Part shown: one piece after another, positions 21,922-30,854 of the stretch
How positions within the stretch are numbered: position 1 is the first letter of the stretch
Layout of the letters: every line of letters starts with the position of its first letter
Assembly (NCBI GenBank): GCA_902513935.1
Contig: CABXOR010000011.1
Span: forward strand, 1-39,194
Source: an uncultured SAR324 cluster bacterium
GTDB lineage: Bacteria; SAR324; NAC60-12
DNA length: 39,194 nt
Direction: 5' to 3'
The notes under the pieces: model-generated
Databases searched by the model: none
What the model saw: the letters and a program-made list of their open reading frames with translations, nothing else
What the model was told of the DNA's origin: nothing
Translations under genes and position numbers: made by a program

Positions 21922-23901
21922 ATGAAAGAAACGGCATCAACTGAAAAATTAAGCCAAGTTCTTGACACAATTCCAAAGTTGTTGTTGGACCATGCAAAGA
22001 AAAGAGCTGACAGGCCCGCAAACCGCCTTAAGGATTTAGGCATCTGGCAGACATGGACGTGGTCTGAAGTGGCGGATGAAGTTCGGAATCTGGCTTGTGG
22101 GCTTGCAAAAATTGGTTTTCAAAGAGGGGACAAACTAGCGGTTATTGGTGATAATCGTCCCCGTCTTTACTGGTCGATGGTTGCAGTACAGGCACTAGGC
22201 GGAATTCCAGTTCCGCTTTATCAGGACTCCGTTGCAGAGGAGATGGTATATGTTCTGGAAAATGCAGACGTTAAGTATGCAATTGTTCAGAACCAGGAAC
22301 AGACTGACAAGCTTCTTGAAATAAAAGACCGGCTTCCACTCCTCAAACAAATATGCTATGAGGAGCCGCGTGGAATGCGGGATTATACTCAGGAATTTAT
22401 CCACTACTACAAAGATATACAGGAAAAGGGAAGCATTTTTCACAGAGAAAACCCTGATTTTTTTCTGCATGAAATTGAGCAGGGACAGGGAAGTGATATT
22501 GCTATTTTTCTCTACACGTCCGGAACCACAGGCAAACCCAAAGGCGTCGTCCTTACTCAAGAAAATCTGCTGATTACTTCACTAAACAGTTTGGCTTTTG
22601 ATAACATTACAGGGGAAGAAGAAGTACTGGCCTATTTGCCGATGGCCTGGGTTGGCGACAATCTCTTCTCATTTTCACAGGCCTATGTAGCCGGTTTCTG
22701 TGTGAATTGTCCAGAGGGACCGGAAACGGTGATGACAGATTTAAGGGAAATCGGTCCAACCTATTATTTTGCTCCACCGGCCGTCTATGAATCAGTGCTC
22801 ACAAAAGTAATGATTCGTATGGAAGATGCTGGCAAAATAAAGCGGTCAATGTTTAATTATTTTATGGACTTGGCAAAATCTGTTGGTGTCCGTATTCTTG
22901 ACGGAAAGTCCGTTTCTATTGCAGAAAGAGCTCTTTACGGTCTTGGGGATTTGTTAGTTTACGGTCCACTGAAAAACAATTTGGGGCTGAGCCGTACACG
23001 GCTGGCTTATACTGCAGGAGAAGCGATAGGTCCGGAAATTTTTAGTTTTTTCCGATCACTGGGAATTAATATTAAACAGCTTTACGGACAAACAGAAGCT
23101 ACTGTTTTCATCTGTGCTCAGCCGGATGGTGAAGTTAAATCAGATACGGTAGGAAAAGTTTTTCCGGGGGTTGAGTTGCGTCTTTCAGACAGCAATGAAG
23201 TTTTTTACCGCAGTCCGGGCGTGTTTCATTCTTATTATAAAAATCCTGAATCTACTTCTGAAACAAAAGATGCTGAAGGCTGGGTAGCTACTGGAGACGC
23301 CGGATTTTTTGATGACGAAGGGCACCTGAAGATTATTGACCGGGCCAAGGATGTAGGTCTCATGAATGACGACACATTGTTTGCGCCAAAATATATTGAA
23401 AATAAACTAAAATTTTTCCCGTTTATTAAAGAAGCGGTTGCATTCGGTCACAAAAAAGATCACGTCTCAGCATTTTTATGTATCGACATTGAAGCTGTCG
23501 GAAACTGGGCAGAACGTCACAATTTAGCTTTTTCAGGATACACAGATCTTTCTGCAAAATCAGAAGTTTACAATTTGCTGCAAGAATGCGTTGAAACTGT
23601 AAATTCGGATTTGGCTCGTGATGAAAAACTCATCGGATCACAAATTAAAAGATTCCTGCTTTTACACAAAGAACTTGATGCAGATGACGGTGAGCTTACG
23701 CGAACCCGTAAGGTTCGCCGGAGAATTGTTGCAGAAAAATATGACGTTTTGATTGGTGCCCTGGATGATCTCAAGCAAACTCACTGTGAAATAGAGGCTG
23801 AAATGACTTTTGAAGACGGTCGTACCGGAATTATTCACGCAGATTTGCAAATCCAAGAAGCTGAACGTCACGAAACTCAGATTTACACACGTGCTGCATA
23901 A
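21922..23901 (+). CDS. AMP-dependent acyl-CoA synthetase (long-chain fatty-acid ligase family)
   Basis: A 659-residue adenylate-forming enzyme that activates a carboxylic acid with ATP and CoA. The P-loop is YTSGTTGKPKG (198-208), the A5 motif is LYGQTEA, and GWVATGDAG with IDRAKD are the later core motifs. Length and the insert around 320-360 match the FAA1/long-chain group. It is not membrane-spanning. It leads the plus-strand group with livGHMKF: 27 bases separate its stop from livG. An acyl-CoA ligase joined to a branched-chain-type importer is a recurring arrangement; it suggests the transported substrate is a carboxylic acid activated on entry, not necessarily an amino acid. That substrate is inference. 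Confidence 0.88.
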   Translation: MKETASTEKLSQVLDTIPKLLLDHAKKRADRPANRLKDLGIWQTWTWSEVADEVRNLACGLAKIGFQRGDKLAVIGDNRPRLYWSMVAVQALGGIPVPLYQDSVAEEMVYVLENADVKYAIVQNQEQTDKLLEIKDRLPLLKQICYEEPRGMRDYTQEFIHYYKDIQEKGSIFHRENPDFFLHEIEQGQGSDIAIFLYTSGTTGKPKGVVLTQENLLITSLNSLAFDNITGEEEVLAYLPMAWVGDNLFSFSQAYVAGFCVNCPEGPETVMTDLREIGPTYYFAPPAVYESVLTKVMIRMEDAGKIKRSMFNYFMDLAKSVGVRILDGKSVSIAERALYGLGDLLVYGPLKNNLGLSRTRLAYTAGEAIGPEIFSFFRSLGINIKQLYGQTEATVFICAQPDGEVKSDTVGKVFPGVELRLSDSNEVFYRSPGVFHSYYKNPESTSETKDAEGWVATGDAGFFDDEGHLKIIDRAKDVGLMNDDTLFAPKYIENKLKFFPFIKEAVAFGHKKDHVSAFLCIDIEAVGNWAERHNLAFSGYTDLSAKSEVYNLLQECVETVNSDLARDEKLIGSQIKRFLLLHKELDADDGELTRTRKVRRRIVAEKYDVLIGALDDLKQTHCEIEAEMTFEDGRTGIIHADLQIQEAERHETQIYTRAA

Positions 23902-23928
23902 TCAGGATACGATAAAAAAATAGTTTTC

Positions 23929-24714
23929 ATGGAAAAGAAAATCGGTGAAGTTCTGTTGAGTGTTGATCATATCAGTTTGGCTTTTGGAGGAGTGAAAGCA
24001 CTTACTGATATATGTTTTAGCATCCGGGGAAAAGAAGTGTTTGCCATCATTGGACCAAACGGTGCGGGCAAGACATCCATGCTGAATGTGATTAACGGCT
24101 TCTATCATCCACAGGAAGGAGAGATTACATACAAAGGGGTTCATCGTAAACAGATGAAATCACATGATGCCGCCGTCCAGGGTATCGCACGTACTTTCCA
24201 GAATGTTGCTCTTTTCAAGGGCATGTCTACTCTCGATAATATCATGACTGGACGAATCATACACATGAAACGCAACTTGTTTTGGCAGGCATGCTATCTC
24301 GGACCTGCACGTAAAGAGGAAATGCAAAATAGGGAATATGTTGAAGATATTATTGATTTTCTTGAAATTCAAGCCATCCGCCGCACTCCGGTAGGGCGGT
24401 TGCCTTACGGATTGCAGAAACGTGTCGAGTTGGGGAGGGCACTGGCAATGGAACCTGATTTGCTGTTGCTGGATGAGCCGATGGCAGGAATGAACATTGA
24501 AGAAAAACAAGATATGTGCCGATTCGTCTTGGACGTAAATGATCAATATGGAACTACAATCGCTTTAATTGAACACGACATGGGAGTTGTCATGGATATT
24601 TCAGATAAAGTAGTTGTGCTGGATTATGGGAAAAAACTGGCGGAGGGAACTCCAGATGAGATCCGTGGTAACCAGACCGTTATTGATGCATATTTAGGTG
24701 TACCACATAATTAG
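23929..24714 (+). CDS. livG: Branched-chain-type ABC transporter ATP-binding protein LivG
   Basis: A 261-residue ATPase of the HAAT importer family. Walker A is GPNGAGKTS, the Q-loop is ARTFQNVALF, the signature region is LPYGLQKRVELGRAL, Walker B is LLLLDEPMAGMN, and the switch His is in IEHDMGVV. The closing segment LAEGTPDEIRGNQTVIDAYLG is the LivG hallmark. It sits between the acyl-CoA ligase and livH with short spacers. Its partner ATPase livF lies separately, after livK. Confidence 0.93.
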   Translation: MEKKIGEVLLSVDHISLAFGGVKALTDICFSIRGKEVFAIIGPNGAGKTSMLNVINGFYHPQEGEITYKGVHRKQMKSHDAAVQGIARTFQNVALFKGMSTLDNIMTGRIIHMKRNLFWQACYLGPARKEEMQNREYVEDIIDFLEIQAIRRTPVGRLPYGLQKRVELGRALAMEPDLLLLDEPMAGMNIEEKQDMCRFVLDVNDQYGTTIALIEHDMGVVMDISDKVVVLDYGKKLAEGTPDEIRGNQTVIDAYLGVPHN

Positions 24715-24732
24715 ATAATTTTTTTTTAACTT

Positions 24733-25674
24733 ATGATACAGGTTTTTTTAGTTGACCCATTCATGATGATGTATGACGCCCCGCTTTTTTTTGTGGAGGT
24801 GCTCGTAAGCGGTTTAATGTCAGGAGTGATGTACGCACTGGTTGCACTGGGTTTTGTTCTGATCTTCAAAGCCTCTGGTGTATTTAATTTTGCCCAGGGT
24901 GCAATGGTTTTATTTGCAGCTTTGACATTTGTAGGTCTATGGGAACTTGGAGTTAATCCATGGCTGGCTTTAATTCTCTCTGCAGTGACAATGATAGGGG
25001 TGGCCTTTTCTGTAGAACGTATTGTTTTACGCCCACTGGTCAATCAGGATCCAATTATTTTATTTATGGCAACAATAGGAATAACGTATTTTCTGGATGG
25101 TTTCGGCCAGACTATCTGGGGCAGTGAGGTCCGTCCTTTGGACATTGGTATTCCTAATGAACCTTTTATTAATTTTGCAGAATGGTCCGGACTCTATATC
25201 AATAAATTTGATGTATTTGCAACAGTAATCTGCAGTGTTCTTGTGGTAGTGTTAGCAGGTTTTTTCACCAAAACTAAAATTGGACGTGCTTTACGCGCAG
25301 TTGCAGATGATCACCAGGCTGCACTTTCGGTAGGTATTCCACTGAAAACTATCTGGACAATAGTCTGGTCAGTGGCCGGAATAGTTGGTTTAGCTGCAGG
25401 AATTCTCTGGGGTTCCAAACTGGGGGTCCAGTTTACCTTGGCCTTAATTGCTTTTAAAGCTCTGCCAGTTCTGATTCTTGGTGGATTTACTTCTATTCCA
25501 GGTGCAATTATTGGAGGACTGATCATTGGATCCGGCGAAAAAATAGCTGAAGTTTACTGGGGAGATGCATTCGGGGGTGCCATAGAAGACTGGTTTGCCT
25601 ATGTGGTTGCTCTGATATTTCTGTTATATCGCCCACAGGGTTTGTTTGGCGAAAAAATTATTGAACGGGTCTAA
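24733..25674 (+). CDS. livH: Branched-chain-type ABC transporter permease LivH
   Basis: A 313-residue inner-membrane permease with about eight hydrophobic segments. Family signatures are SGLMSGVMYALVALGFVLIF, FNFAQGAMVLF, the cytoplasmic coupling segment GRALRAVADDHQAALSVGIP and the C-terminal LYRPQGLFGEK. It is slightly longer than E. coli LivH, with a short hydrophobic lead. ATG 24733 follows livG by 18 bases, and livM follows after 30. Confidence 0.93.
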   Translation: MIQVFLVDPFMMMYDAPLFFVEVLVSGLMSGVMYALVALGFVLIFKASGVFNFAQGAMVLFAALTFVGLWELGVNPWLALILSAVTMIGVAFSVERIVLRPLVNQDPIILFMATIGITYFLDGFGQTIWGSEVRPLDIGIPNEPFINFAEWSGLYINKFDVFATVICSVLVVVLAGFFTKTKIGRALRAVADDHQAALSVGIPLKTIWTIVWSVAGIVGLAAGILWGSKLGVQFTLALIAFKALPVLILGGFTSIPGAIIGGLIIGSGEKIAEVYWGDAFGGAIEDWFAYVVALIFLLYRPQGLFGEKIIERV

Positions 25675-25704
25675 ACCAAAAAAATACAGAAATAAATATT
25701 TCTT

Positions 25705-26784
25705 ATGATCTATAGAGAAGCAGGACAATTCAAAACTTCTTACAATTCCGACCAGGTGCTGTTGCCAATAGCCCAAGATCGTTTTTTTGTGATAGGCCTT
25801 TTGGTGGTGGCCTACTTAGTGGTACCGTTTGTGGCAAATGATTATTGGTTAGATTCTATATTTTTGCAGTTTTTTATTTTTGCATTGGCCGCCATAGGAC
25901 TTAATATTTTAACAGGTTATGCAGGACAGCTTAGTTTAGGTACTGGTGGGTTTATGGCCTGCGGAGCATTTTCCGCATACAAACTGGCTACGTCGTTTCC
26001 GGATATGCACATCATCATAGTGTTGTTTATTGCTGGATTAATTACGGCACTGGTGGGAATGCTTTTCGGAATTCCAAGTTTGCGTATCAAGGGTTTTTAT
26101 CTTGCTGTGTCTACGCTTGCAGCACAGTTCTTTTTGTTATGGCTTTTCAATCGGGTTCCCTGGTTTACTAACTACTCCAGTTCCGGAGTGATTTCGCCCC
26201 CGCCGATAAGACTGATAGGGGATTATTATATTACCGGCCCTCAAGCTACTAATCTTACACAGTACTTTTTTACTTTGACTCTTGTTGTAGTGATGGCTTT
26301 GGGAGCAAGAAATATTATCAGGGGGCACATCGGCCGTTCCTGGATGGCTATGAGGGATATGGATATTGCTGCTGAAATCATTGGAATCTCACCACTGAGA
26401 GCTAAACTGTCTGCATTTGCGGTAAGTTCTTTTTATTGCGGAATTGCAGGTGCGTTGTGGGCTTTTCTTTACACTGAGACAGTACAACCGTTGGCTTTTG
26501 AAATTAACCAGTCATTTTTAATCCTATTCATGATTATAATCGGTGGTTTGGGCTCAATTCTGGGTTCATTTTTTGGAGCGGCTTTTATTTTAGTGTTGCC
26601 TATTTTTCTCAATTCTGCACCAGCCTTGTTGGGCTTACAGTTGTCAGGTTCATTGGTTACTCATATTGAATTTATGGTTTTTGGCGTGTTGATTGTGTTT
26701 TTCCTGATTGTGGAACCACACGGTTTGGCGCGTTTGTGGGGAATTGCTAAAGAAAAATTACGACTTTGGCCGTTTCCGTATTGA
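25705..26784 (+). CDS. livM: Branched-chain-type ABC transporter permease LivM
   Basis: A 359-residue permease, the second channel half of the importer. Motifs are LNILTGYAGQLSLGTGGFMACGAF, FGIPSLRIKGFYLAVSTLA, the coupling loop GRSWMAMRDMDIAAEIIGIS, and IGGLGSILGSFFGAAF with PHGLARLW at the end. The first 30 residues are soluble. A probable separate promoter of livK begins five bases after its stop. Confidence 0.93.
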   Translation: MIYREAGQFKTSYNSDQVLLPIAQDRFFVIGLLVVAYLVVPFVANDYWLDSIFLQFFIFALAAIGLNILTGYAGQLSLGTGGFMACGAFSAYKLATSFPDMHIIIVLFIAGLITALVGMLFGIPSLRIKGFYLAVSTLAAQFFLLWLFNRVPWFTNYSSSGVISPPPIRLIGDYYITGPQATNLTQYFFTLTLVVVMALGARNIIRGHIGRSWMAMRDMDIAAEIIGISPLRAKLSAFAVSSFYCGIAGALWAFLYTETVQPLAFEINQSFLILFMIIIGGLGSILGSFFGAAFILVLPIFLNSAPALLGLQLSGSLVTHIEFMVFGVLIVFFLIVEPHGLARLWGIAKEKLRLWPFPY

Positions 26785-26789
26785 CCGTG

Positions 26790-26818
26790 TTGACCACTTG
26801 GATTAATATCCATATGGT
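26790..26818 (+). promoter_or_regulatory. Candidate internal promoter of livK
   Basis: TTGACC (26790-26795), a 17-base spacer and TATGGT (26813-26818) lie in the 153-base livM-livK gap, about 120 bases before the livK ATG. It would let the binding protein be made in excess of the permeases. Confidence 0.4.
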
Positions 26819-26857
26819 TAATCACGTCCGGTGTTTACGGATTCATCAGTTGGTGAG

Positions 26858-26887
26858 TCCAGTAACTCCGGATATTTAATTACTGGA
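26858..26887 (+). repeat. 8-bp inverted repeat in the livK leader
   Basis: TCCAGTAA (26858-26865) and TTACTGGA (26880-26887) are exact reverse complements, 14 bases apart. It lies downstream of the candidate promoter, so it could be an operator or an RNA hairpin in the leader. Confidence 0.4.
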
Positions 26888-26937
26888 TTTAATGTAAAAT
26901 CCAGCTCATTTCTCAAACATAAATAAAAGGAGAGAAA

Positions 26938-28257
26938 ATGAATAATCTAGTAAAAAAAATCACGATAGTCATGCTTATCGGTGTAGTGTTCAGTCTGATA
27001 GGACTGGCTCAAGCAGCGGAAAAAATTTATGTTCCGATGCTGACATACACTACCGGGCCATATGCTCCCGGTGGAATTCCTGTTGACCAAGGTTTCCGGG
27101 ATTACTTCAAGTATGTCAACGCCACTGGCGGCGTGAATGGCGTGATGCTTGACTGGGAAACCTGCGAGTTTGGTTATAACACTGGCCGTGGAGTGGAGTG
27201 TTACGACAGGATAAAAAGCAAAAACGGGAAAATGGGTGTTGCAGTTTTCCCACTCTCAACAGGTGTGACTTATGCCTTGGTTCCTAAAACACAGGTTGAT
27301 GGAATGGTTTTACATTCTATGGGATATGGAAGGACTGATGCATCGGATGGACGTGTTTTCAGTCATGTTTTCACGGCACCGATGACTTATTGGAGTCAGG
27401 CGACAGCAATAACTAAATATATTGGTGATCAAATCGGTGGGCTGAATAATTTGAAAGGCAAGAAGATCGCTCTTGTATATCACAATAGTGCCTACGGTAA
27501 AGAACCGATCCCAACTTTGGAAGCTCTTTCCGCAAAATATGGATTCAAGTTCTACAAGTATCCTGTAAATCATCCGGGACTTGAACAGAAATCTACCTGG
27601 CTCAAAATTGGTCGTCAGATAAAACCTGATTTCACTATTTTTTGGGGTTGGGGTGTGATGACTCAAACCGCTATCAAAGAGGCAAAAGCAATCGGCTATC
27701 CTGTTTCCAAAATTATCGGTAACTGGTGGTCTGCTTCTGAAAATGATACACGTCCAGCAGGTGCTGCATCAGTCGGCTACAAAGCTGCTGGTTTTCATTC
27801 AATTGGTAAAAATTACCAGTTACATAAAGATATCCTCGCAAAAGTGTATGGAGCTGGAAATGGTTCCGGTAAAAAAAGTGTAGTTGGTGAAGTGTTATAC
27901 AACCGTGCGCTCGTTCAAGGTGTAATTTTGACCGAAGCAATTCGTGCCGCTCAAAAGAAGTACGGCAACATTGCTATCAACGGCAAACAATTAGCTTGGG
28001 GTTATGAGCATGTAAATTTAACCAGTTCCCGCTTGAATGAGTTGGGATTGGGCGGTTTCATGAAACCTCTCAAAATTACATGTGCCAACCACGAAGGAGC
28101 CAACAGTCTGCTCATTCACGAATGGGATGGTAAAAATTGGAGCAACCCTTCCAAGTGGTATTCTCCAATGTATGACGTAACTCGCCCGATGATTGAAGCA
28201 TCGGCTGCAGCTTACGCCAAGGAAAAAGGAATTACTCCTCGTTCCAATTGTAATTAG
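26938..28257 (+). CDS. livK: Periplasmic substrate-binding protein of a branched-chain-type importer
   Basis: A 439-residue type I periplasmic binding protein. The signal peptide (KKITIVMLIGVVFSLIG..AQA, cut near residue 26) is followed by KIYVPMLTYTTGPYAPGGIP, a domain-one NDDGGV-like region around 60-75, and KGKKIALVYHNSAYGKEP in the central part. A Cys pair near residues 59 and 77 could form a disulfide. It is longer than LivK of E. coli (about 370) and belongs to the broader HAAT group whose ligands include fatty, aromatic and dicarboxylic acids. The ribosome site AAGGAGAG is the strongest in the operon. A strong hairpin follows its stop. The ligand is not known. Confidence 0.9.
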   Translation: MNNLVKKITIVMLIGVVFSLIGLAQAAEKIYVPMLTYTTGPYAPGGIPVDQGFRDYFKYVNATGGVNGVMLDWETCEFGYNTGRGVECYDRIKSKNGKMGVAVFPLSTGVTYALVPKTQVDGMVLHSMGYGRTDASDGRVFSHVFTAPMTYWSQATAITKYIGDQIGGLNNLKGKKIALVYHNSAYGKEPIPTLEALSAKYGFKFYKYPVNHPGLEQKSTWLKIGRQIKPDFTIFWGWGVMTQTAIKEAKAIGYPVSKIIGNWWSASENDTRPAGAASVGYKAAGFHSIGKNYQLHKDILAKVYGAGNGSGKKSVVGEVLYNRALVQGVILTEAIRAAQKKYGNIAINGKQLAWGYEHVNLTSSRLNELGLGGFMKPLKITCANHEGANSLLIHEWDGKNWSNPSKWYSPMYDVTRPMIEASAAAYAKEKGITPRSNCN

Positions 28258-28260
28258 TAT

Positions 28261-28296
28261 AATAAGGCGGATCAAGCAAAGCTGTTCCGCCTTATT
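28261..28296 (+). terminator. Strong intrinsic terminator-like hairpin after livK
   Basis: AATAAGGCGGA (28261-28271) and TCCGCCTTATT (28286-28296) form a perfect 11-pair stem with a 14-base loop, followed by CTAATTTTCT. It begins three bases after the livK stop. It probably ends most transcripts, or protects the livK mRNA, while some read-through serves livF. Confidence 0.75.
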
Positions 28297-28334
28297 CTAA
28301 TTTTCTGCAGCACTATTTCCCAGATAAATCAAGC

Positions 28335-29126
28335 ATGCTTCAGGTTAACAACATAGAAGTGATATATGATCACGTCATTCTCGTGTTAAAGGGGGTGTCC
28401 CTAGAAGTTCCTGAAGGTAGTATTGTTACAATCCTTGGGGCAAATGGAGCAGGCAAATCAACGACTCTCAAATCAATTTCCAATCTACTTCAGGCAGAAC
28501 GCGGAGAAGTAACTAAAGGCAGTATTCAGTTTGATGATTTTGAAGTTCATGATCTTTCCCCCAACGAATTAGTGACACGCGGTTGTATTCAGGTGATGGA
28601 GGGACGGCATGTTTTTGAACATTTGACTGTCGAAGAAAACCTGCTTACCGGAGCCTATACCAGAAAGGAAGGACGAGCTGTAATCTCAGAAGATCTGGAA
28701 AAAACATTTTCCTATTTCCCACGTTTGAAAGAACGCCGAACCAGTCAGGCAGGATACACTTCCGGAGGTGAACAGCAAATGCTCGCTATTGGCCGTGCAT
28801 TGATGTCCAAACCAAAAATGATTTTGCTTGATGAACCATCAATGGGTCTGGCACCGCAACTAGTTGAAGAAATTTTTGAAATTGTTAAAGACCTCAATCA
28901 GCGTGAAGGCGTCAGTTTTCTGCTGGCTGAACAAAATACAAATATTGCTCTGCGTTATGCCGATTATGGCTACATTCTGGAAAATGGACGAGTCGTGATG
29001 GACGGCAAAGGTTCAGAGTTACGCGAAAATGAGGATGTAAAGGAGTTCTATTTAGGAATGGGCGGTGAAGGCCGCAAGAGCTTCCGTGATGTTAAAAACT
29101 ACCGCCGTCGAAAACGCTGGCTCTAA
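28335..29126 (+). CDS. livF: Branched-chain-type ABC transporter ATP-binding protein LivF
   Basis: A 263-residue ATPase. Walker A is GANGAGKST, the family mark CIQVMEGRHVFEHLTVEENL lies in the helical part, the signature is TSGGEQQMLAIGRAL, Walker B is MILLDEPSMGLAPQ, and the switch region is LLAEQNT. The C-terminus has an extra basic end (YRRRKRWL). It is downstream of the terminator-like hairpin, so it depends on read-through or a local promoter. Confidence 0.93.
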   Translation: MLQVNNIEVIYDHVILVLKGVSLEVPEGSIVTILGANGAGKSTTLKSISNLLQAERGEVTKGSIQFDDFEVHDLSPNELVTRGCIQVMEGRHVFEHLTVEENLLTGAYTRKEGRAVISEDLEKTFSYFPRLKERRTSQAGYTSGGEQQMLAIGRALMSKPKMILLDEPSMGLAPQLVEEIFEIVKDLNQREGVSFLLAEQNTNIALRYADYGYILENGRVVMDGKGSELRENEDVKEFYLGMGGEGRKSFRDVKNYRRRKRWL

Positions 29127-29152
29127 ATCTTAGAATTTCAGCATTTTAAATC

Positions 29153-29935
29153 ATGACCAAGGGTGATGCAAAAATAGGCATTGTAGCTGGTGCTGGTCCG
29201 TATGCAGGACTTGATTTAGCACAAAAAATTTTGCAGCAAACCAGTGCCAAAATTGATCAGGATTACCTGCCTACTATCTCAATTTCCACTCCTGCCGATA
29301 TTGCAGACAGAACTAGTTTTCTTTTGGGGCAAACCACTAATAATCCCGCCCACGCTATTTTTCGTAATTTATCTGAATTAGCATATCTCGGTGCAACAGT
29401 TGTTGGAATCCCCTGTAATACCGCACATGCATCTGCTATCCAGGATGTATTCAAGGAAAAGCTCAAACAATCCGGAATCCGCCTCGAGGTACTGGATATG
29501 ATCGCAGAAACAGTCAATTTTTTAAGGGAAACATGTCCGGAAGTTAAAATCGTCGGTGTGCTTTCCACAATCGGAACCTGGAAAGCCGGGTTTTATCCGC
29601 AATTGCTCAGTGCAGCCGGTTACGAAGTCAGAATGCTTGAGGAGCCGCAACAGCAGCGTTTACACGAAGAAGCCCTGTTTCATCCGGAATATGGAATCAA
29701 AGTACAGGCACATCCCGTAAGCAAAGCTGCAAGAAAAGTGCTGCTGGAGGGAGTTCGGGAATTGGAAAAACAAGATGTACAAGCTGTTGTTTTAGGCTGC
29801 ACAGAAATTCCTCTGGGACTTCCGGAACGTAAACATGGATCAACATATTTAATTGATCCTGGTTTGATTTTGGCCCGGGCTCTGATTCGTGAATTTTGTC
29901 CGGAAAAACTTCTACCCTGGTTCTGGAAAACATAA
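29153..29935 (+). CDS. Aspartate/glutamate racemase family protein
   Basis: A 260-residue cytoplasmic protein with the two catalytic cysteines of cofactor-independent amino-acid racemases: Cys88 in GIPCNTAHA and Cys216 in VVLGCTEIPL. The N-terminal IGIVAGAGPYAGLDLA fits the aspartate racemase (YgeA/RacX) branch better than glutamate racemase MurI. It could produce D-aspartate or a related D-amino acid, or act on hydantoins or maleate as other superfamily members do. It starts 26 bases after livF and is followed at once by mazG, so it may share the transcript. Confidence 0.82.
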   Translation: MTKGDAKIGIVAGAGPYAGLDLAQKILQQTSAKIDQDYLPTISISTPADIADRTSFLLGQTTNNPAHAIFRNLSELAYLGATVVGIPCNTAHASAIQDVFKEKLKQSGIRLEVLDMIAETVNFLRETCPEVKIVGVLSTIGTWKAGFYPQLLSAAGYEVRMLEEPQQQRLHEEALFHPEYGIKVQAHPVSKAARKVLLEGVRELEKQDVQAVVLGCTEIPLGLPERKHGSTYLIDPGLILARALIREFCPEKLLPWFWKT

Positions 29936-29936
29936 A

Positions 29937-30782
29937 GTGGATGAAAAGAAAACACCCGCGTTAACCCCAATTGAAAACCTGAAAACGGTGATGGCCCGTT
30001 TGCGGCATCCGGAAGAGGGTTGTCCGTGGGACAGGGAACAAACTTTTGCCAGTGTTGCACCTTACACTATTGAAGAGGCTTACGAAGTTTCTGAGGCAAT
30101 TGACAGCAAAAATATGTCTTCGCTGAAAGAAGAACTGGGTGACTTGCTTTTGCAAATAGTTTTTCATTCACGAATGGCAGAAGAATCCGGAGACTTTAAC
30201 TTTGACGACGTTGCCCAAACCGTAAGCGACAAAATGATCTGTAGACATCCACATGTCTTTGGGAAGGAGTCTGAACGTTCAAAAGAGTTTCATAGTGGAG
30301 CATGGGAAGAGCAAAAAAGACGTGAACGAGTGGAAAAAGCTCAACGTCATGGTAATACCGCCTCGGGAAGCATTCTCGATGATGTCGCTTTGGCTCTTCC
30401 GGCTTTGATGAGAGCAGAAAAACTGGGAAAACGGGTTGCAAAAGTTGGATTCGAATGGCCGAAAATAGATTTGGTTTTTGAAAAAATAAACGAAGAAATT
30501 CAGGAGTTACGTTCTGTACTGGAGGCAAATGTAATTTCCCAAGAGTCTATCGAAGAAGAACTCGGTGACATTTTGCTGACGGTAGCCACTCTTGCTCGTC
30601 ATGTTCATGTTGATCCTGAATTAGCTTTACGCCACGCCAATGCTAAATTTGAACGACGTTTCCGTTTTATTGAAGAAAATCTGGCTGAAGAGGGTCAATC
30701 TCCAGAAAATGTCAGTCTTCAAAAACTGGAAAAACTCTGGCAGGAGGCCAAAAAAAGAAAACTTACAAAGGGAGAAACCTAA
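29937..30782 (+). CDS. mazG: Nucleoside triphosphate pyrophosphohydrolase MazG
   Basis: MazG hydrolyses (d)NTPs to monophosphates and lowers ppGpp-related stress in E. coli. Two MazG repeats are seen: the first with RLRHPEEGCPWDREQTF, EEAYEVSEAI and EELGDLLLQIVFHSRMAEE, the second with EEIQELRSVLEAN and EEELGDILLTVATLARH. Length (about 281 residues) is normal. GTG 29937 is preferred: it follows the racemase stop directly, has GGAAAA upstream, and the conserved region begins soon after. Another in-frame GTG at 29889 would overlap the racemase gene and add unconserved residues. Confidence 0.92.
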   Translation: MDEKKTPALTPIENLKTVMARLRHPEEGCPWDREQTFASVAPYTIEEAYEVSEAIDSKNMSSLKEELGDLLLQIVFHSRMAEESGDFNFDDVAQTVSDKMICRHPHVFGKESERSKEFHSGAWEEQKRRERVEKAQRHGNTASGSILDDVALALPALMRAEKLGKRVAKVGFEWPKIDLVFEKINEEIQELRSVLEANVISQESIEEELGDILLTVATLARHVHVDPELALRHANAKFERRFRFIEENLAEEGQSPENVSLQKLEKLWQEAKKRKLTKGET

Positions 30783-30854
30783 GTTTATTGCTTCACTTAA
30801 TTTATTCTTCAAATTATCCTCTCTTTTTCAAAAAAATATTTTCTTTTGAAAAAC

